64,000 nucleotides of DNA from Microbacterium sp. SY138 (GCF_039729145.1 NZ_CP155793.1:1054001-1118000), one strand, 5' to 3'; shown: positions 8,993 through 17,994, counted from the stretch's first letter. The notes: generated by a model not told the origin, from the sequence alone. Made by a program: numbers and translations.

Positions 8993-9364
8993 TCAGGACA
9001 GCGCGCGTCGGCCGCTGAGCACACCGGCGACCACCGCGACGAGGGCGAAGGCCGTGCCGATGAGCGCTTGGCCCATCGACCACCAGGCGATGGTGACTCC
9101 GACGTAGATCAGCAACTCGACGGCGGCGCGGAGGAAAGGGTGCACGCGCAGGACCGGACGCGGCGACAGGAACAGCGCCCAGATCAGGATCACGACGACG
9201 GGGGCCCCGACGCCGATGACGACGTTCCAGGGAAGGTCCCAGCTCGCGAAGCCCCAGAGGGCGAGAGAGGCCACGGCGACGATGAGGACGACGGCGCGGA
9301 CGATGTCGAGAGCGGTGATGACCGGGCGGTCGACGCCGGGGACGGGAGCGGGATCCGAGGACAT
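8993..9364 (-). CDS. Small membrane protein, DUF2568/YrdB-like
   Basis: The product is 123 residues long with about four hydrophobic helices (roughly 17-37, 44-66, 80-96 and 100-118) and a short basic tail (GRRALS). The pattern resembles the DUF2568 (YrdB) family of unknown function. No catalytic motif is visible. It sits 9 bp downstream of the sigma-factor fusion, on the same strand, so co-transcription is likely. Confidence 0.7.
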   Translation of the reverse strand: MSSDPAPVPGVDRPVITALDIVRAVVLIVAVASLALWGFASWDLPWNVVIGVGAPVVVILIWALFLSPRPVLRVHPFLRAAVELLIYVGVTIAWWSMGQALIGTAFALVAVVAGVLSGRRALS

Positions 9365-9373
9365 GGATCCAGT

Positions 9374-11362
9374 CTATTCGGCGGCGGGGGCGTCCTCAGC
9401 CGGGGCAGCGGCGGCCTCGGCCAGGGGCGCAGGTGCGGCTGCGGTCGAGTCTGCGGGGACGGGCATGGCCACGACGGGCGTGACCTCGACGGGCGCGGGC
9501 TCGACGGGTGCGGGGTCGACGGGTGCAGGTGCGGGAGCCGTCACAGGGTCGGCCACCGACGTCGGCTCGGACGCCGCAGGTGAGGTGGTCGACACATCGC
9601 TCGCGGTGTCCGGCGTCGCGGTGGCGGACACGATCGGAGCCTCCTCTTCCGGACCCTCGGGACGGTTGGGCTCGAGCTCGAGCAGTGTGGTGACCGTGGA
9701 GGGGCTGGTGCCCGACGCGAGGACGTAACGGAAGGTGACGGTTGTGATGTCCGCGTCGACGAACTGCCAGAAAGTCGGGCGGAGATCGATGACGCCGAAG
9801 CCGGACTCGTCGAGCAGGATGCTGTCACCGCCGCCGGTGCTGTCGTCGAGAAGGGCCTCGACCCTTTGACCGGCCATTCCGGTGATCGGAACGCTGTAGT
9901 GGACCTGGAGGCCGTTGAACCAAATGGTGGCGGTCTCCCACGCGGGAGCCTCCGTGGGGACACCCGGGTCGACCGGATCCACGGGGTCGACCGGGTCCAC
10001 GGGGTCGACCGGGTCCACGGGTGGCACCGTGACCGGAGGGGGTGTGACGGGAGGGAGGGTGGCGGGAGGCGCGGCGGCGGCCGGACCCACCTCATCTGCT
10101 CCCGGCACCGGATCCACGGCCGGCGGCGCAGGAGGCTGCTCCGGTACGGTGACCGGCGGCTCGATGACGACGGGCTCGTCGAGGCTCAGCTTCTCGTCCG
10201 GTCCGACGTCCGCCGAGATCGACGACGGGTCCTCGTCCCCCGCGCTCGGAAGCGAGGTCGCCGGGTCGGCACCGGCGAGTCCGGGGAGGATCGTGGCGGC
10301 AGCGACGACACCGGCCACCACCAGAGCGGCCGATCCCACACCGACGAGCGCGCCGATCCCGGTGAACACACCACCCGCGGATCCGGCACCGGCGGATGAG
10401 CCGGCAGTGCCTCCCGCCGAGCCGCCGGCCCCGCCACCGGAACCTGAACCACCGGTCGCAGCGAGGCCCGTCGCGGCGTGTGAAGCACCGGGGTCACCGG
10501 CGAAGACGGCTCCGGGAATGCTCGACGGCATGGCCGCCAGCGCGACGATCGGCGTGCCGGCGCCTTGCAGCGTGGCGAGGTAGCCGGCGGCGCCGGTGAC
10601 GCCGAGGACGAGAGGCAGGAGCACCAGGGCGAGACGCTTGGAGACATCTTTCGCCTCGGCCGCGACGATCATGCATCGAGCGCACTCATCGAGGTGCAGC
10701 TCGAGCCGCTTGTGGTCGCGCGTGCTGAGGTTGCCACGTGAGTAGGCGCCCAGGTGCTCGATGGTCCACTGGCACTCGGAGCCGTCTTCGGCGCTGCGCA
10801 GATGCGCCTGGATCCAGGCTTCGCGCAGACCCTCGCGGGCGCGGAAGGCCAACTGCGACACGGCGCCGGCCTTCATCCCGAGGAGAGGGCCGACCTCCTG
10901 CGGCTTCATCTGCTCGATCTCGGTGTACCAGAGCACCTCCTGCCAGCGGGAGGGGAGACTGCGGAAAGCCTGCGCGGTGAGGCTGCGGTCGAGTGCCTCG
11001 CTCGCGGCCTGATCGGTGGTGTCGGGGTCGGCGACGGCGTCGAGCTCATCGATCGCGGTCTCGCGGCGGGCGCGTCCCCAGCCTGCCGCCGTGTTGCGGA
11101 TGCTCGTGAACAGGTAGGCGCGGAAGGACCCGTTCGGTCCGCCCCCCTTGATGATCGCCTGATAGATGCGCGTGTACGACTCCTGCACGAGGTCATCGGG
11201 GTCGATCGACGAGGTGACCGAGCGGGCCACGGAGAGTCCCGACGGGTAGTGTCGTCGCCAGAGTTCACCGAACGCCTCCGTGTCGCCCGAACGGGTGCGG
11301 AGGATCAGGTCGGCGTCGCCGATCGCTTCGTCGTGTGTCGTGTTCTCTTCGTGCACAATCAT
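9374..11362 (-). CDS. Single-chain ECF sigma factor with fused anti-sigma zinc finger, membrane segments and extracellular domain
   Basis: In this 662-residue protein, residues about 20-95 are sigma region 2 (DPDDLVQESYTRIYQ) and about 130-185 are region 4. Residues 197-232 match an anti-sigma zinc-finger domain (His223, Cys227, Cys230 in HLDECARC). Hydrophobic segments follow at about 244-264 and 331-363, separated by a Gly/Ser/Ala-rich stretch. Beyond them are a Pro/Val/Asp-rich region with a DPV repeat (about 447-466, encoded by an 18-bp repeat near 9969-10020), a beta-rich domain (about 470-560) and an Ala/Pro-rich tail. The layout suggests a membrane-tethered sigma factor controlled in cis by an outside signal, perhaps by proteolysis. 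Actinobacterial ECF groups with fused C-terminal sensors are known. The start is uncertain by a few codons. Confidence 0.85.
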   Translation of the reverse strand: MIVHEENTTHDEAIGDADLILRTRSGDTEAFGELWRRHYPSGLSVARSVTSSIDPDDLVQESYTRIYQAIIKGGGPNGSFRAYLFTSIRNTAAGWGRARRETAIDELDAVADPDTTDQAASEALDRSLTAQAFRSLPSRWQEVLWYTEIEQMKPQEVGPLLGMKAGAVSQLAFRAREGLREAWIQAHLRSAEDGSECQWTIEHLGAYSRGNLSTRDHKRLELHLDECARCMIVAAEAKDVSKRLALVLLPLVLGVTGAAGYLATLQGAGTPIVALAAMPSSIPGAVFAGDPGASHAATGLAATGGSGSGGGAGGSAGGTAGSSAGAGSAGGVFTGIGALVGVGSAALVVAGVVAAATILPGLAGADPATSLPSAGDEDPSSISADVGPDEKLSLDEPVVIEPPVTVPEQPPAPPAVDPVPGADEVGPAAAAPPATLPPVTPPPVTVPPVDPVDPVDPVDPVDPVDPGVPTEAPAWETATIWFNGLQVHYSVPITGMAGQRVEALLDDSTGGGDSILLDESGFGVIDLRPTFWQFVDADITTVTFRYVLASGTSPSTVTTLLELEPNRPEGPEEEAPIVSATATPDTASDVSTTSPAASEPTSVADPVTAPAPAPVDPAPVEPAPVEVTPVVAMPVPADSTAAAPAPLAEAAAAPAEDAPAAE

Positions 11363-12071
11363 CCATCTGTCGCCGGGCGCAGGTGCGCCTCCACGGGAAG
11401 AGACGCATGAGAGCGCCTCTCATCACGCGACTTCTCCATTCTCTCGCGAATCTCCCAGGGAAGCCACCCTTTCCCGGAACTCCAAGGCGATGCCCGGGTT
11501 CGCCAGCGGTGCCGCCGGAGCCGGATGTCGGGGGTCCCCGAAACTCATACGAAGGAATTTCGAGAAGTCGCGTAATGAATCGGGAGGAGTGTCGTCTCAT
11601 CCCATGTAGACAGCCGTGAGGATTCCACCGGGGGGCGGGATCCAGGCACTGGTGCGGGGGTATTCGCACTGGTCGGGTAGGTCGGGATCCTCGGGGGAGG
11701 AGAACCCGGCCGCCCGTCTCACGAGAGGGAACGAGGCCGCCGATCTGGGGAACGGCGGCCTCCCGCACGTTCGATCCGAGGATCGGGAAGAACTTCTCGA
11801 AAGAATTTCGAGAAGTCGCGTAATGAATCGGGAGGAGCGTCGTCTCATCCCATAGAGACAGCCGTGAGGATTCCACCGGGGGGCGGGATCCAGGCACTGG
11901 TGCGGGGGCATTCGCACTGGTCGGGCAGGTCGGGATCCTCGGGGGAGGAGAACCCGGCCGCCCGTCTCACGAGGGGGAACGAGGCCGCCGATCTGGGGAA
12001 CGGCGGCCTCCCGCCCCGTCACACATGCATGACCGGAGAGCGCAGAGCTGCGCGTCGCGCGCGGCGCCGTC
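11363..12071. repeat. 709-bp non-coding region with a 248-bp-period tandem duplication
   Basis: There is no convincing gene between nagA and the sigma-factor gene. Two copies of a 216-bp unit lie at 11551-11766 and 11799-12014. They differ at about seven positions and are separated by 32 bp. Each copy contains GTGCG-N8-CGCAC (11652-11669 in copy 1) and a 9-bp stem GAGGCCGCC ... GGCGGCCTC (11733-11762). At the junction, an 11-bp-arm palindrome (ACTTCTCGAAA ... TTTCGAGAAGT, 11792-11816) and CGATCC-GA-GGATCG occur. A further arm CATCACGCGACTTCTC at 11421-11436 is the inverse of 11562-11577 with one mismatch. On the minus strand the region would be the leader of the sigma factor. Confidence 0.85.
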
Positions 12072-13244
12072 TCAGACGAGCAGCCGGGGTCCTGACCACA
12101 CGCGCGCGACGCGCAGTTCCGCATCCAGGAGCACGGCATCGCCGAGCATCCCGTTGCGCAGACCGCCGAGAGCAGAATCGCGGCCGATCGCCCGTGCCGG
12201 CGTCTCCGTGAGCGCGCGAACGGCCTCGGGCAGCGACACGCCTGCCTGCACGGCCCGCCGCAGGGCCACGTCCTGCGTCAGCGTCGATCCGGCGATCGAT
12301 CCGGTGTCGTCAGCCCTCGCCACGCCGTCGCGCACCGTGACGCTCACCGCGCCGAGGTCGTAGTGGCCGTCGGCACTCCCGGCGGCCGCCATCGCATCGG
12401 TGATCAGCGCGACCCGCCGGGGGGCGGAGTCGAAGACGAGCTTGACGACGTGCGGGTCCAGATGCACGTTGTCGGCGATGGCCTCGAGCACCACACGATG
12501 ATCGGCCGCCGCCGCGAGAACCGGCCCCGGAGCGCGGTGATGGATCCCCGGCATCGCGTTGAACGCGTGGGTGAGGATGGAGGCTCCCGCCTCGAACGCG
12601 GCGATCGCCATGGCGGCATCCGCATCGGTGTGGCCGACGGCGGCCGCAGAGCCCGCTGCCACGATCTGTCGGATCGCGTCGATCCCGCCGGGGAGCTCCG
12701 GCGCGATGGTGACCTGACGGACGGTGCCGCGGCCGGCATCCAGGAGGCGGGAGACATCCGCGGCCGCCGGATGGCGGAGAAGCGAGGGTTCGTGGGCTCC
12801 GTGATGCCCGGGGTCGAGGAAGGGCCCCTCGAGGTGCGATCCCAGGATGTCGGTATCCGTCGAGGTCAGATCCGCGATGAGCGCGACACTGCGGGCGAGG
12901 GAGTCCAGCGACGCGGTCACGAGCGAGATGACCGCGCGGGTGGTGCCGTGCGCGCGGTGCAGGTCTCGTCCGGTGCGGATCGCCTCCACGCCGTCGTCGA
13001 ACGCGGCACCGGCGCCTCCGTGCCCGTGGATGTCGATGAAGCCGGGAGTGAGCAGGGCGCCCGCGCCGGCGACGGCGGTCGCGTCGACGATCTCGTCCGC
13101 CGGCGTCCACTCCGATCCCGTCCCGCGGGCCGTCACGACACCGTCCTCGACCCGGATCCAGCCGTCCTCGACGATGTCGCCGTGATCGATGATCCGCGCC
13201 GAGTGGATGACCAGCGAACCGGTCGAAGAGGAGTGGGTGCTCAA
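12072..13244 (-). CDS. nagA: N-acetylglucosamine-6-phosphate deacetylase
   Basis: The 390-residue amidohydrolase removes acetate from GlcNAc-6-phosphate to give the NagB substrate. Metal and catalytic motifs are all present: H-G-H-G in FIDIHGHGG, HLEGPF, GHTDA, THAFNAM and the catalytic Asp in ITDAM. The start ATG overlaps the stop of the upstream GH20 gene (ATGA), so hexosaminidase and deacetylase form one translationally coupled unit. A small hairpin (GCGCAG-AG-CTGCGC, about 12043-12056) follows the stop and may help end transcription. Confidence 0.96.
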   Translation of the reverse strand: MSTHSSSTGSLVIHSARIIDHGDIVEDGWIRVEDGVVTARGTGSEWTPADEIVDATAVAGAGALLTPGFIDIHGHGGAGAAFDDGVEAIRTGRDLHRAHGTTRAVISLVTASLDSLARSVALIADLTSTDTDILGSHLEGPFLDPGHHGAHEPSLLRHPAAADVSRLLDAGRGTVRQVTIAPELPGGIDAIRQIVAAGSAAAVGHTDADAAMAIAAFEAGASILTHAFNAMPGIHHRAPGPVLAAAADHRVVLEAIADNVHLDPHVVKLVFDSAPRRVALITDAMAAAGSADGHYDLGAVSVTVRDGVARADDTGSIAGSTLTQDVALRRAVQAGVSLPEAVRALTETPARAIGRDSALGGLRNGMLGDAVLLDAELRVARVWSGPRLLV

Positions 13245-14752
13245 CGTGCGCTCCAGGGGATCTCGTCTGCGGGGTGGAAATCGACCCCTTCAGCCTTCCA
13301 CAGCGGCGCCAACGACCCGACCCGCAGGCGGAACGACTCCCATGTGCGCTCCGGTGTCTCTCGTGGCGACCAGGCGACCTCGGCCTGCGCAGCGGCGCGC
13401 GGGAAGACCAGCTGCTCGACCTCGTCGATCGTGCGGGTGGTCTCCGACCAGAGAGGGGCCTCCACACCGAGGATCGCGGCCTCGGGGACGTCGAGCACCG
13501 CGGTGGGCTCCCACTCGTAGGCGGAGCGGACGTCGATGATCGCCGCCCAGGTGAGTCCGAGGGGGAAGTCCTCCGTGTACTTCATGTCGAGGTAGGTGAC
13601 GTCAGCCGCCGACATGAGGAGAGCGCCGCCCCGCTCGACGAAATGGGCGGCCTCCTCGGCGTGCGTGCCTTCGGGCGTGGTCTTCCCCCAGTACTGCCCG
13701 ACGGTGCCCTCGGCGATGTTCGCCGCGGAGCCCATCTCGTGCCAGGCCATCGGGATCTTCCCCTCTTCCACGACGATCGAGGTCGCGCGCGCGGCGAACA
13801 GATCGAAGTCGGCCTGGGGAGTGCCGAGCGACTCGTCGCCGCCGATGTGGATGTACGGCCCCGGCGTCATCTCGGCCAACTCGCGGACGACGTCGCGCAC
13901 GAACTCGTACGTGCGCTCCTCGTGGATGCGGACGCTGGAATGGCCGACACCCCAGCCGAGGTAGGTCTCGCCGGCGACGGGCAACGGCTGGCCCAGACGC
14001 GCGGAATCCGCGATGAGGTTGTCGTTCAGCACCGGCGCCTCGACGAGCTCGGGGTAGGCCACGCCGATCGCGTGGGTGTGCCCGGGCAGGTCGATCTCGG
14101 GGATCACGATCATGTGGCGCGAGGCGGCGTACGCCACGAGCTCGCGGTAGTCGTCCTTCGAGTAGAAGCCGCCGGGGTCGCCGTTCGCCGACGTGCCGGA
14201 GGCGCGCTCGGTGAGCAGCGGCCAGGAGTCGATGTGCACGCGCCACCCCTGGTCGTCGCTCAGGTGCAGGTGCAGGTGGTTGAACTTGAGCGCACTCGTG
14301 CTGTCGATGAACCTCTTCACATCGTCGACGCCGAAGAAGTGCCGGGCGACGTCGAGCATGACGCCCCGTCGCGGGAAACGCGGGGAGTCCGCGACGTCGG
14401 CGCGGAGCAGCGCCCAACCGGAGTCGTCCTGGCGCAGCAGCTGCAGCAGTGTCTGCACACCGTAGAAGAGCCCTGCCTCGTCGGCCCCGACGACGATGGC
14501 CTGATCGCCGATCTCGAGTGTGTAGCCTTCCGGCGCCGAGGATTCCGGGTCGACGATCAACTCGATGTCGGCGAGGGCCTCGTCGACGACGGAGAGCCGG
14601 ATGCCACTGCGGCGCTCGACCGCGTCGATCAGCTGGGCGGCTGCGGGGGAGGAACCGCGCACGCGCGTCTTCGCGGTGATCGGCATCCGTCCCTCTCGTG
14701 CGACGGCGGACACGGGCACGGGAACGAGCGGAAGAGGATGAGGAAGGACCAT
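13241..14752 (-). CDS. GH20 beta-N-acetylhexosaminidase
   Basis: This is a 503-residue GH20 enzyme with the GH20b domain at residues about 5-125, then the catalytic barrel (RRGVMLDVARHFF, HLHLSDDQGWR) and the Asp-Glu pair in HIGGDES. It cleaves terminal beta-GlcNAc by substrate-assisted catalysis. There is no clear signal peptide. The start ATG at 14752 is preceded by TAGGTT; a TTG two codons upstream is less likely. It pairs with nagA and duplicates the activity of the GH20 half of the fusion at 802-4113. Confidence 0.93.
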   Translation of the reverse strand: MVLPHPLPLVPVPVSAVAREGRMPITAKTRVRGSSPAAAQLIDAVERRSGIRLSVVDEALADIELIVDPESSAPEGYTLEIGDQAIVVGADEAGLFYGVQTLLQLLRQDDSGWALLRADVADSPRFPRRGVMLDVARHFFGVDDVKRFIDSTSALKFNHLHLHLSDDQGWRVHIDSWPLLTERASGTSANGDPGGFYSKDDYRELVAYAASRHMIVIPEIDLPGHTHAIGVAYPELVEAPVLNDNLIADSARLGQPLPVAGETYLGWGVGHSSVRIHEERTYEFVRDVVRELAEMTPGPYIHIGGDESLGTPQADFDLFAARATSIVVEEGKIPMAWHEMGSAANIAEGTVGQYWGKTTPEGTHAEEAAHFVERGGALLMSAADVTYLDMKYTEDFPLGLTWAAIIDVRSAYEWEPTAVLDVPEAAILGVEAPLWSETTRTIDEVEQLVFPRAAAQAEVAWSPRETPERTWESFRLRVGSLAPLWKAEGVDFHPADEIPWSAR

Positions 14753-14853
14753 GAACAAAACCTACCCGTCGGTGCCGCTCAGCGGAATGGCAGAACTCGA
14801 ATCGATTCTGCGACCGCCATGAGACGGCAGCGTGCGCGGCGGCTCGCATCGGC

Positions 14854-14859
14854 TATGCT
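14854..14859 (+). promoter_or_regulatory. Candidate -10 element of glyA
   Basis: TATGCT lies 7 bp upstream of the first riboswitch-like base. No strong -35 is visible. It sits at the position expected for transcription that starts just before the structured leader. Confidence 0.45.
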
Positions 14860-14866
14860 CGTAACC

Positions 14867-14938
14867 GTCGCGACTGGCGTCTGGGTGGACTACCACCGGG
14901 GAGCGACTGACCACGGAATTCGACCGCGCGCCTGGGCC
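14867..14938 (+). ncRNA. ZTP riboswitch (pfl motif) controlling glyA-folD
   Basis: The leader contains the pfl/ZTP consensus in order: GACTGGCG (14872-14879), a short hairpin GGTGG-ACTA-CCACC (14884-14897), GGGGAGCGACTGACC, then CGACCGCGCGCCTGGGC near 14921-14937. These two subdomains are the conserved core of ZTP riboswitches, which turn on one-carbon genes (often glyA, folD) when the purine precursor ZTP accumulates under low formyl-tetrahydrofolate. Its location 46 bp before glyA, with folD next, supports the call. Confidence 0.88.
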
Positions 14939-14984
14939 GATAGGAACACCCCTTTCGAATCCGTTGTCAAAGGAGCACGTCATC

Positions 14985-16259
14985 ATGACCGACCGTTACT
15001 TCAACGCCCCGCTTTCCGAGGTCGACCCCGAGATCGCTCAGGTCCTGGATCGCGAGCTGAAGCGCCAGCAGACCTTCCTCGAGATGATCGCGTCGGAGAA
15101 CTTCGTGCCCGTCTCGGTGCTGCAGTCGCAGGGCTCCGTGCTCACGAACAAGTACGCGGAGGGCTACCCCGGACGCCGCTACTACGGTGGCTGCGAAGAG
15201 GTCGACGTCGCGGAGTCCCTCGCGATCGAGCGGGCGAAGAGCCTGTTCGGTGCGGAGTTCGCGAACGTGCAGCCGCACTCCGGCGCCTCCGCGAACGCGG
15301 CGGTCCTGCACGCGATCGCCCGTCCCGGCGACACCCTGCTCGGTCTGTCCCTCGACCAGGGCGGCCACCTCACGCACGGCATGAAGATCAACTTCTCCGG
15401 CCGTCTGTACGACATCGTCGCCTACGGTGTCGACCCCGAGACCTCGACGATCGACATGGCGGAGGTGCGTCGCCTAGCGATCGAGCACAAGCCGAAGGTC
15501 ATCATCGCCGGCTGGTCGGCCTACCCGCGCACGATGGACTTCGCCGCGTTCCGTGAGATCGCCGACGAGGTCGGCGCGCTGCTCTGGGTCGACATGGCGC
15601 ACTTCGCCGGTCTGGTCGCCGCAGGTCTGCACCCGAACCCGGTGCCCCACGCACACGTCGTCTCCTCGACCGTGCACAAGACGATCGGCGGCCCGCGCTC
15701 GGGCTTCATCCTCACCAACGACGCCGAGCTCGCCAAGAAGATCAACACCGCGGTGTTCCCCGGGCAGCAGGGCGGACCGCTCATGCACGTGATCGCGGCC
15801 AAGGCCACGGCGTTCAAGCTCGCCGGCACTCCCGAGTTCAAGGAGCGCCAGGAGCGTGTGCTGCGCGGGGCGAAGCTCATCGCCGAGCGCCTGTCGCAGC
15901 AGGACGTGAAGGACGCCGGCATCTCCGTACGTTCGGGCGGCACCGACGTGCACCTGGTTCTGGTCGACCTGCGCGACGCCGAGATCGACGGCAAGCAGTC
16001 CGAGGATCTCCTGCACGACATCCACATCACCGTGAACCGCAACGCCGTCCCGAACGACCCGCGTCCGCCCATGGTGACCTCGGGCCTGCGCATCGGCACG
16101 CCCGCGCTCGCGACCCGCGGCTTCGGTGATGCCGAGTTCACCGAGGTGGCCGACATCATCGCCCTCGCGCTGCTCCCGGGGGCCGACGTCGAGGCCCTGC
16201 GCGCCCGCGTCGACGCCCTGGCCGCCGCGTTCCCGCTCTACCCGGACCTGCAGCAGTAA
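14985..16259 (+). CDS. glyA: Serine hydroxymethyltransferase
   Basis: The 424-residue PLP enzyme interconverts serine plus tetrahydrofolate with glycine plus 5,10-methylene-tetrahydrofolate. Visible motifs are [31 protein letters not shown], the PLP-lysine site [13 protein letters not shown], and GLRIGTPA. The ATG at 14985 follows AAAGGAG (14969-14975) with normal spacing; an in-frame TTG at 14964 is rejected. It is the first gene after the ZTP riboswitch and is followed by folD, forming a one-carbon operon. Confidence 0.98.
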   Translation: MTDRYFNAPLSEVDPEIAQVLDRELKRQQTFLEMIASENFVPVSVLQSQGSVLTNKYAEGYPGRRYYGGCEEVDVAESLAIERAKSLFGAEFANVQPHSGASANAAVLHAIARPGDTLLGLSLDQGGHLTHGMKINFSGRLYDIVAYGVDPETSTIDMAEVRRLAIEHKPKVIIAGWSAYPRTMDFAAFREIADEVGALLWVDMAHFAGLVAAGLHPNPVPHAHVVSSTVHKTIGGPRSGFILTNDAELAKKINTAVFPGQQGGPLMHVIAAKATAFKLAGTPEFKERQERVLRGAKLIAERLSQQDVKDAGISVRSGGTDVHLVLVDLRDAEIDGKQSEDLLHDIHITVNRNAVPNDPRPPMVTSGLRIGTPALATRGFGDAEFTEVADIIALALLPGADVEALRARVDALAAAFPLYPDLQQ

Positions 16260-16280
16260 TTCCGCAGCACCTCCCTCTCG

Positions 16281-16358
16281 CGAGTGCACGGGGTACTGCC
16301 GAGCGCACGGCTTGTCGACGTGAACAAGCCGTGCGCTCGACGGGAGGCCGTGCACTCG
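16281..16358. repeat. Nested inverted repeat between glyA and folD
   Basis: Outer arms CGAGTGCACGG (16281-16291) and CCGTGCACTCG (16348-16358) enclose inner arms CGAGCGCACGGCTTGT (16300-16315) and its exact complement at 16324-16339. The outer and inner left arms also resemble each other as direct repeats. The 78-bp structure could be an attenuator, an RNA-stability hairpin or a REP-like element. There is no T tract. Confidence 0.85.
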
Positions 16359-16383
16359 GCGGTGACGACGTAAGGAAGACACC

Positions 16384-17262
16384 ATGACCGCGAAGATCCT
16401 CGACGGGAAGGCGGCTTCGGCCGCGATCCGGGCCGAGCTCACCGAGCGCGTCGCCGCGCTGAAGAGCAAGGGGGTGACGCCCGGGATCGCCACCGTGCTC
16501 GTGGGCGCCGACCCGGCGTCGCAGCTGTACGTGGGTATGAAGCATCGGCAGTCCGAGGCGATCGGGATGAACTCGATCCAGCGCGAGCTGCCGGCGGAAG
16601 CGACCCAGGCCGACGTCGAAGCGCTGATCGACGAGCTCAACGCCGACCCGGCCTGCCACGGTTACATCGTGCAGCTGCCGCTGCCCAAGCATCTGGACAC
16701 CGACGCGATTCTCGAGCGGATCGACCCGGCCAAGGATGCCGACGGCCTGCACCCGACCAACCTCGGGCGCCTGGTGCTGAACGTCAACAGCCCGATCCAC
16801 ACGCCGCTGCCATGCACGCCGCGCGGGGTCATCGAACTGCTGTTGCGCAACGACTACGACCTCAAGGGCAAGCATGTCGTGGTGGTCGGGCGCGGCGTCA
16901 CGATCGGACGCTCGATCGGACTGCTGCTCACCCGGCGCGACCTGAACGCCACGGTCACCCTCACGCACACCGGCACCGTCGACATGCCGCGCTACCTGCG
17001 TGAGGCCGACGTGATCGTCGCCGCGGCCGGCGTGAAGCACCTGATCCGCGCGGAAGACGTGAAGCCCGGCGCGGCCGTTCTCGACGTCGGTGTGACGCGC
17101 GAGACCGACGAGGAGACGGGGAAGAGCCTCGTGTTCGGCGACGTCGCCCCCGATGTCGCCGACGTGGCGGGCTACATCTCCCCGAACCCGGGAGGTGTCG
17201 GCCCGATGACGGTCGCGCTGCTCATGACCAACGTCGTGGAAGCGGCCGAACGGTCGCTCTGA
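16384..17262 (+). CDS. folD: Methylenetetrahydrofolate dehydrogenase / cyclohydrolase
   Basis: This 292-residue bifunctional enzyme oxidises methylene-tetrahydrofolate to methenyl- and then formyl-tetrahydrofolate. Motifs are [13 protein letters not shown] with the catalytic Lys, [21 protein letters not shown], the dinucleotide loop GRGVTIGRS, and NPGGVGPMT at the C-terminus. The loop reads GRG-x-TIGRS rather than the commoner GRS-x-IVGxP, a common style in actinobacteria. It follows glyA after a hairpin-containing 124-bp gap and is ended by a strong terminator. Confidence 0.97.
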   Translation: MTAKILDGKAASAAIRAELTERVAALKSKGVTPGIATVLVGADPASQLYVGMKHRQSEAIGMNSIQRELPAEATQADVEALIDELNADPACHGYIVQLPLPKHLDTDAILERIDPAKDADGLHPTNLGRLVLNVNSPIHTPLPCTPRGVIELLLRNDYDLKGKHVVVVGRGVTIGRSIGLLLTRRDLNATVTLTHTGTVDMPRYLREADVIVAAAGVKHLIRAEDVKPGAAVLDVGVTRETDEETGKSLVFGDVAPDVADVAGYISPNPGGVGPMTVALLMTNVVEAAERSL

Positions 17263-17282
17263 CGACGACCCTTCGCGCAGGA

Positions 17283-17314
17283 AAGGCGCCCTCCCGGTGA
17301 CGGGAGGGCGCCTT
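17283..17314 (+). terminator. Rho-independent-type terminator of folD
   Basis: The perfect 14-bp stem AAGGCGCCCTCCCG / CGGGAGGGCGCCTT has a GTGA tetraloop and is followed by a pyrimidine-rich TCCTCGTTCC. It lies 20 bp after the folD stop. Confidence 0.85.
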
Positions 17315-17341
17315 CCTCGTTCCGGGCGCGTACCGCCCGGA

Positions 17342-17908
17342 TCAGCCCAGTTCGTCGAGCATCCGTCGCTGCTCGGGCGTCAGCCCGTCGCGGAGCTCGT
17401 CACGGGCGGCGCGGGTCTCCGGCGACTCCGGCGGCGCGGCGGGCGCGGAGGGCGCGGAGGATGGGGCCTTCGCGCCTCCCTGCACGCGTGCCTGCACCGA
17501 ATCGTAGATCTCGCCCGCCTTCGCCCGCAGCCGATCGTCGATCTGGTCGTAGATCATCCAGCCGAACAGCAGTGCGAGCGGCGGCAGCACGAACGCCCAG
17601 AAGCCGGAGGCACGCACCCCGCTCAGCCACACCGTGAGCACCCAGATGATGAGCTCGACGAGATACACCAGGACGTACTGCACGACCTTCTCGCCGGTCC
17701 TGGTGCGCTCGGCGGCGGACTTCGCGGCCGACGTGCGGAAGGCCCCGGCGAGCAGCGGCTTCACGAACAGGGCGGCGAGGGTCAGGATGACGGACGCCCA
17801 CAGCGCGTTCAGACCGACCGACACACCGGGCAGTAGCAGGCCGATCAGCAGCAGCACGGCGACGTCGAACACGTAGAGCGCGGCGAACCGGACGATTCCG
17901 TTCTTCAT
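17342..17908 (-). CDS. Membrane protein of unknown function
   Basis: This is a 188-residue protein with hydrophobic helices at about 8-28, 35-55, 78-98 and 103-120. A basic amphipathic stretch and an Ala/Pro-rich cytoplasmic tail follow, ending RDELRDGLTPEQRRMLDELG-like. The last 25 residues look like a short helical hairpin. No enzymatic motif is recognised. The ATG at 17908 (MKNGIVRF) begins the first membrane helix; a GTG six codons upstream is possible. It points toward the folD terminator. Confidence 0.7.
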   Translation of the reverse strand: MKNGIVRFAALYVFDVAVLLLIGLLLPGVSVGLNALWASVILTLAALFVKPLLAGAFRTSAAKSAAERTRTGEKVVQYVLVYLVELIIWVLTVWLSGVRASGFWAFVLPPLALLFGWMIYDQIDDRLRAKAGEIYDSVQARVQGGAKAPSSAPSAPAAPPESPETRAARDELRDGLTPEQRRMLDELG

Positions 17909-17937
17909 GCGCCCAGAATCCCACACCTCCAGGGCAG

Positions 17938-17994
17938 ATCACCCCTGATTGTGCCCGATCACCCCTGAGAGTGCCCGGTCACCCCTGATTGTGC
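17938..17994. repeat. 20-bp tandem repeat, three copies, at a gene end
   Basis: ATCACCCCTGATTGTGCCCG-like units start at 17938, 17958 and 17978. The third copy contains the last codons and stop of the gene at 17979-18701, so the other two look like duplications of that gene's tail. Confidence 0.9.

Noticed and set aside
11265..12139. Small proteins encoded by the 248-bp repeat
   Set aside because: Both strands give Arg/Pro/Gly-rich peptides without domains, and the copies fuse into unrelated sequence at their ends. A structured non-coding repeat explains the region better.
13274..15556. Plus-strand open frame spanning GH20, the riboswitch and the glyA start
   Set aside because: It is antisense to a clear GH20 gene and runs out of frame through glyA; composition is typical of shadow frames.
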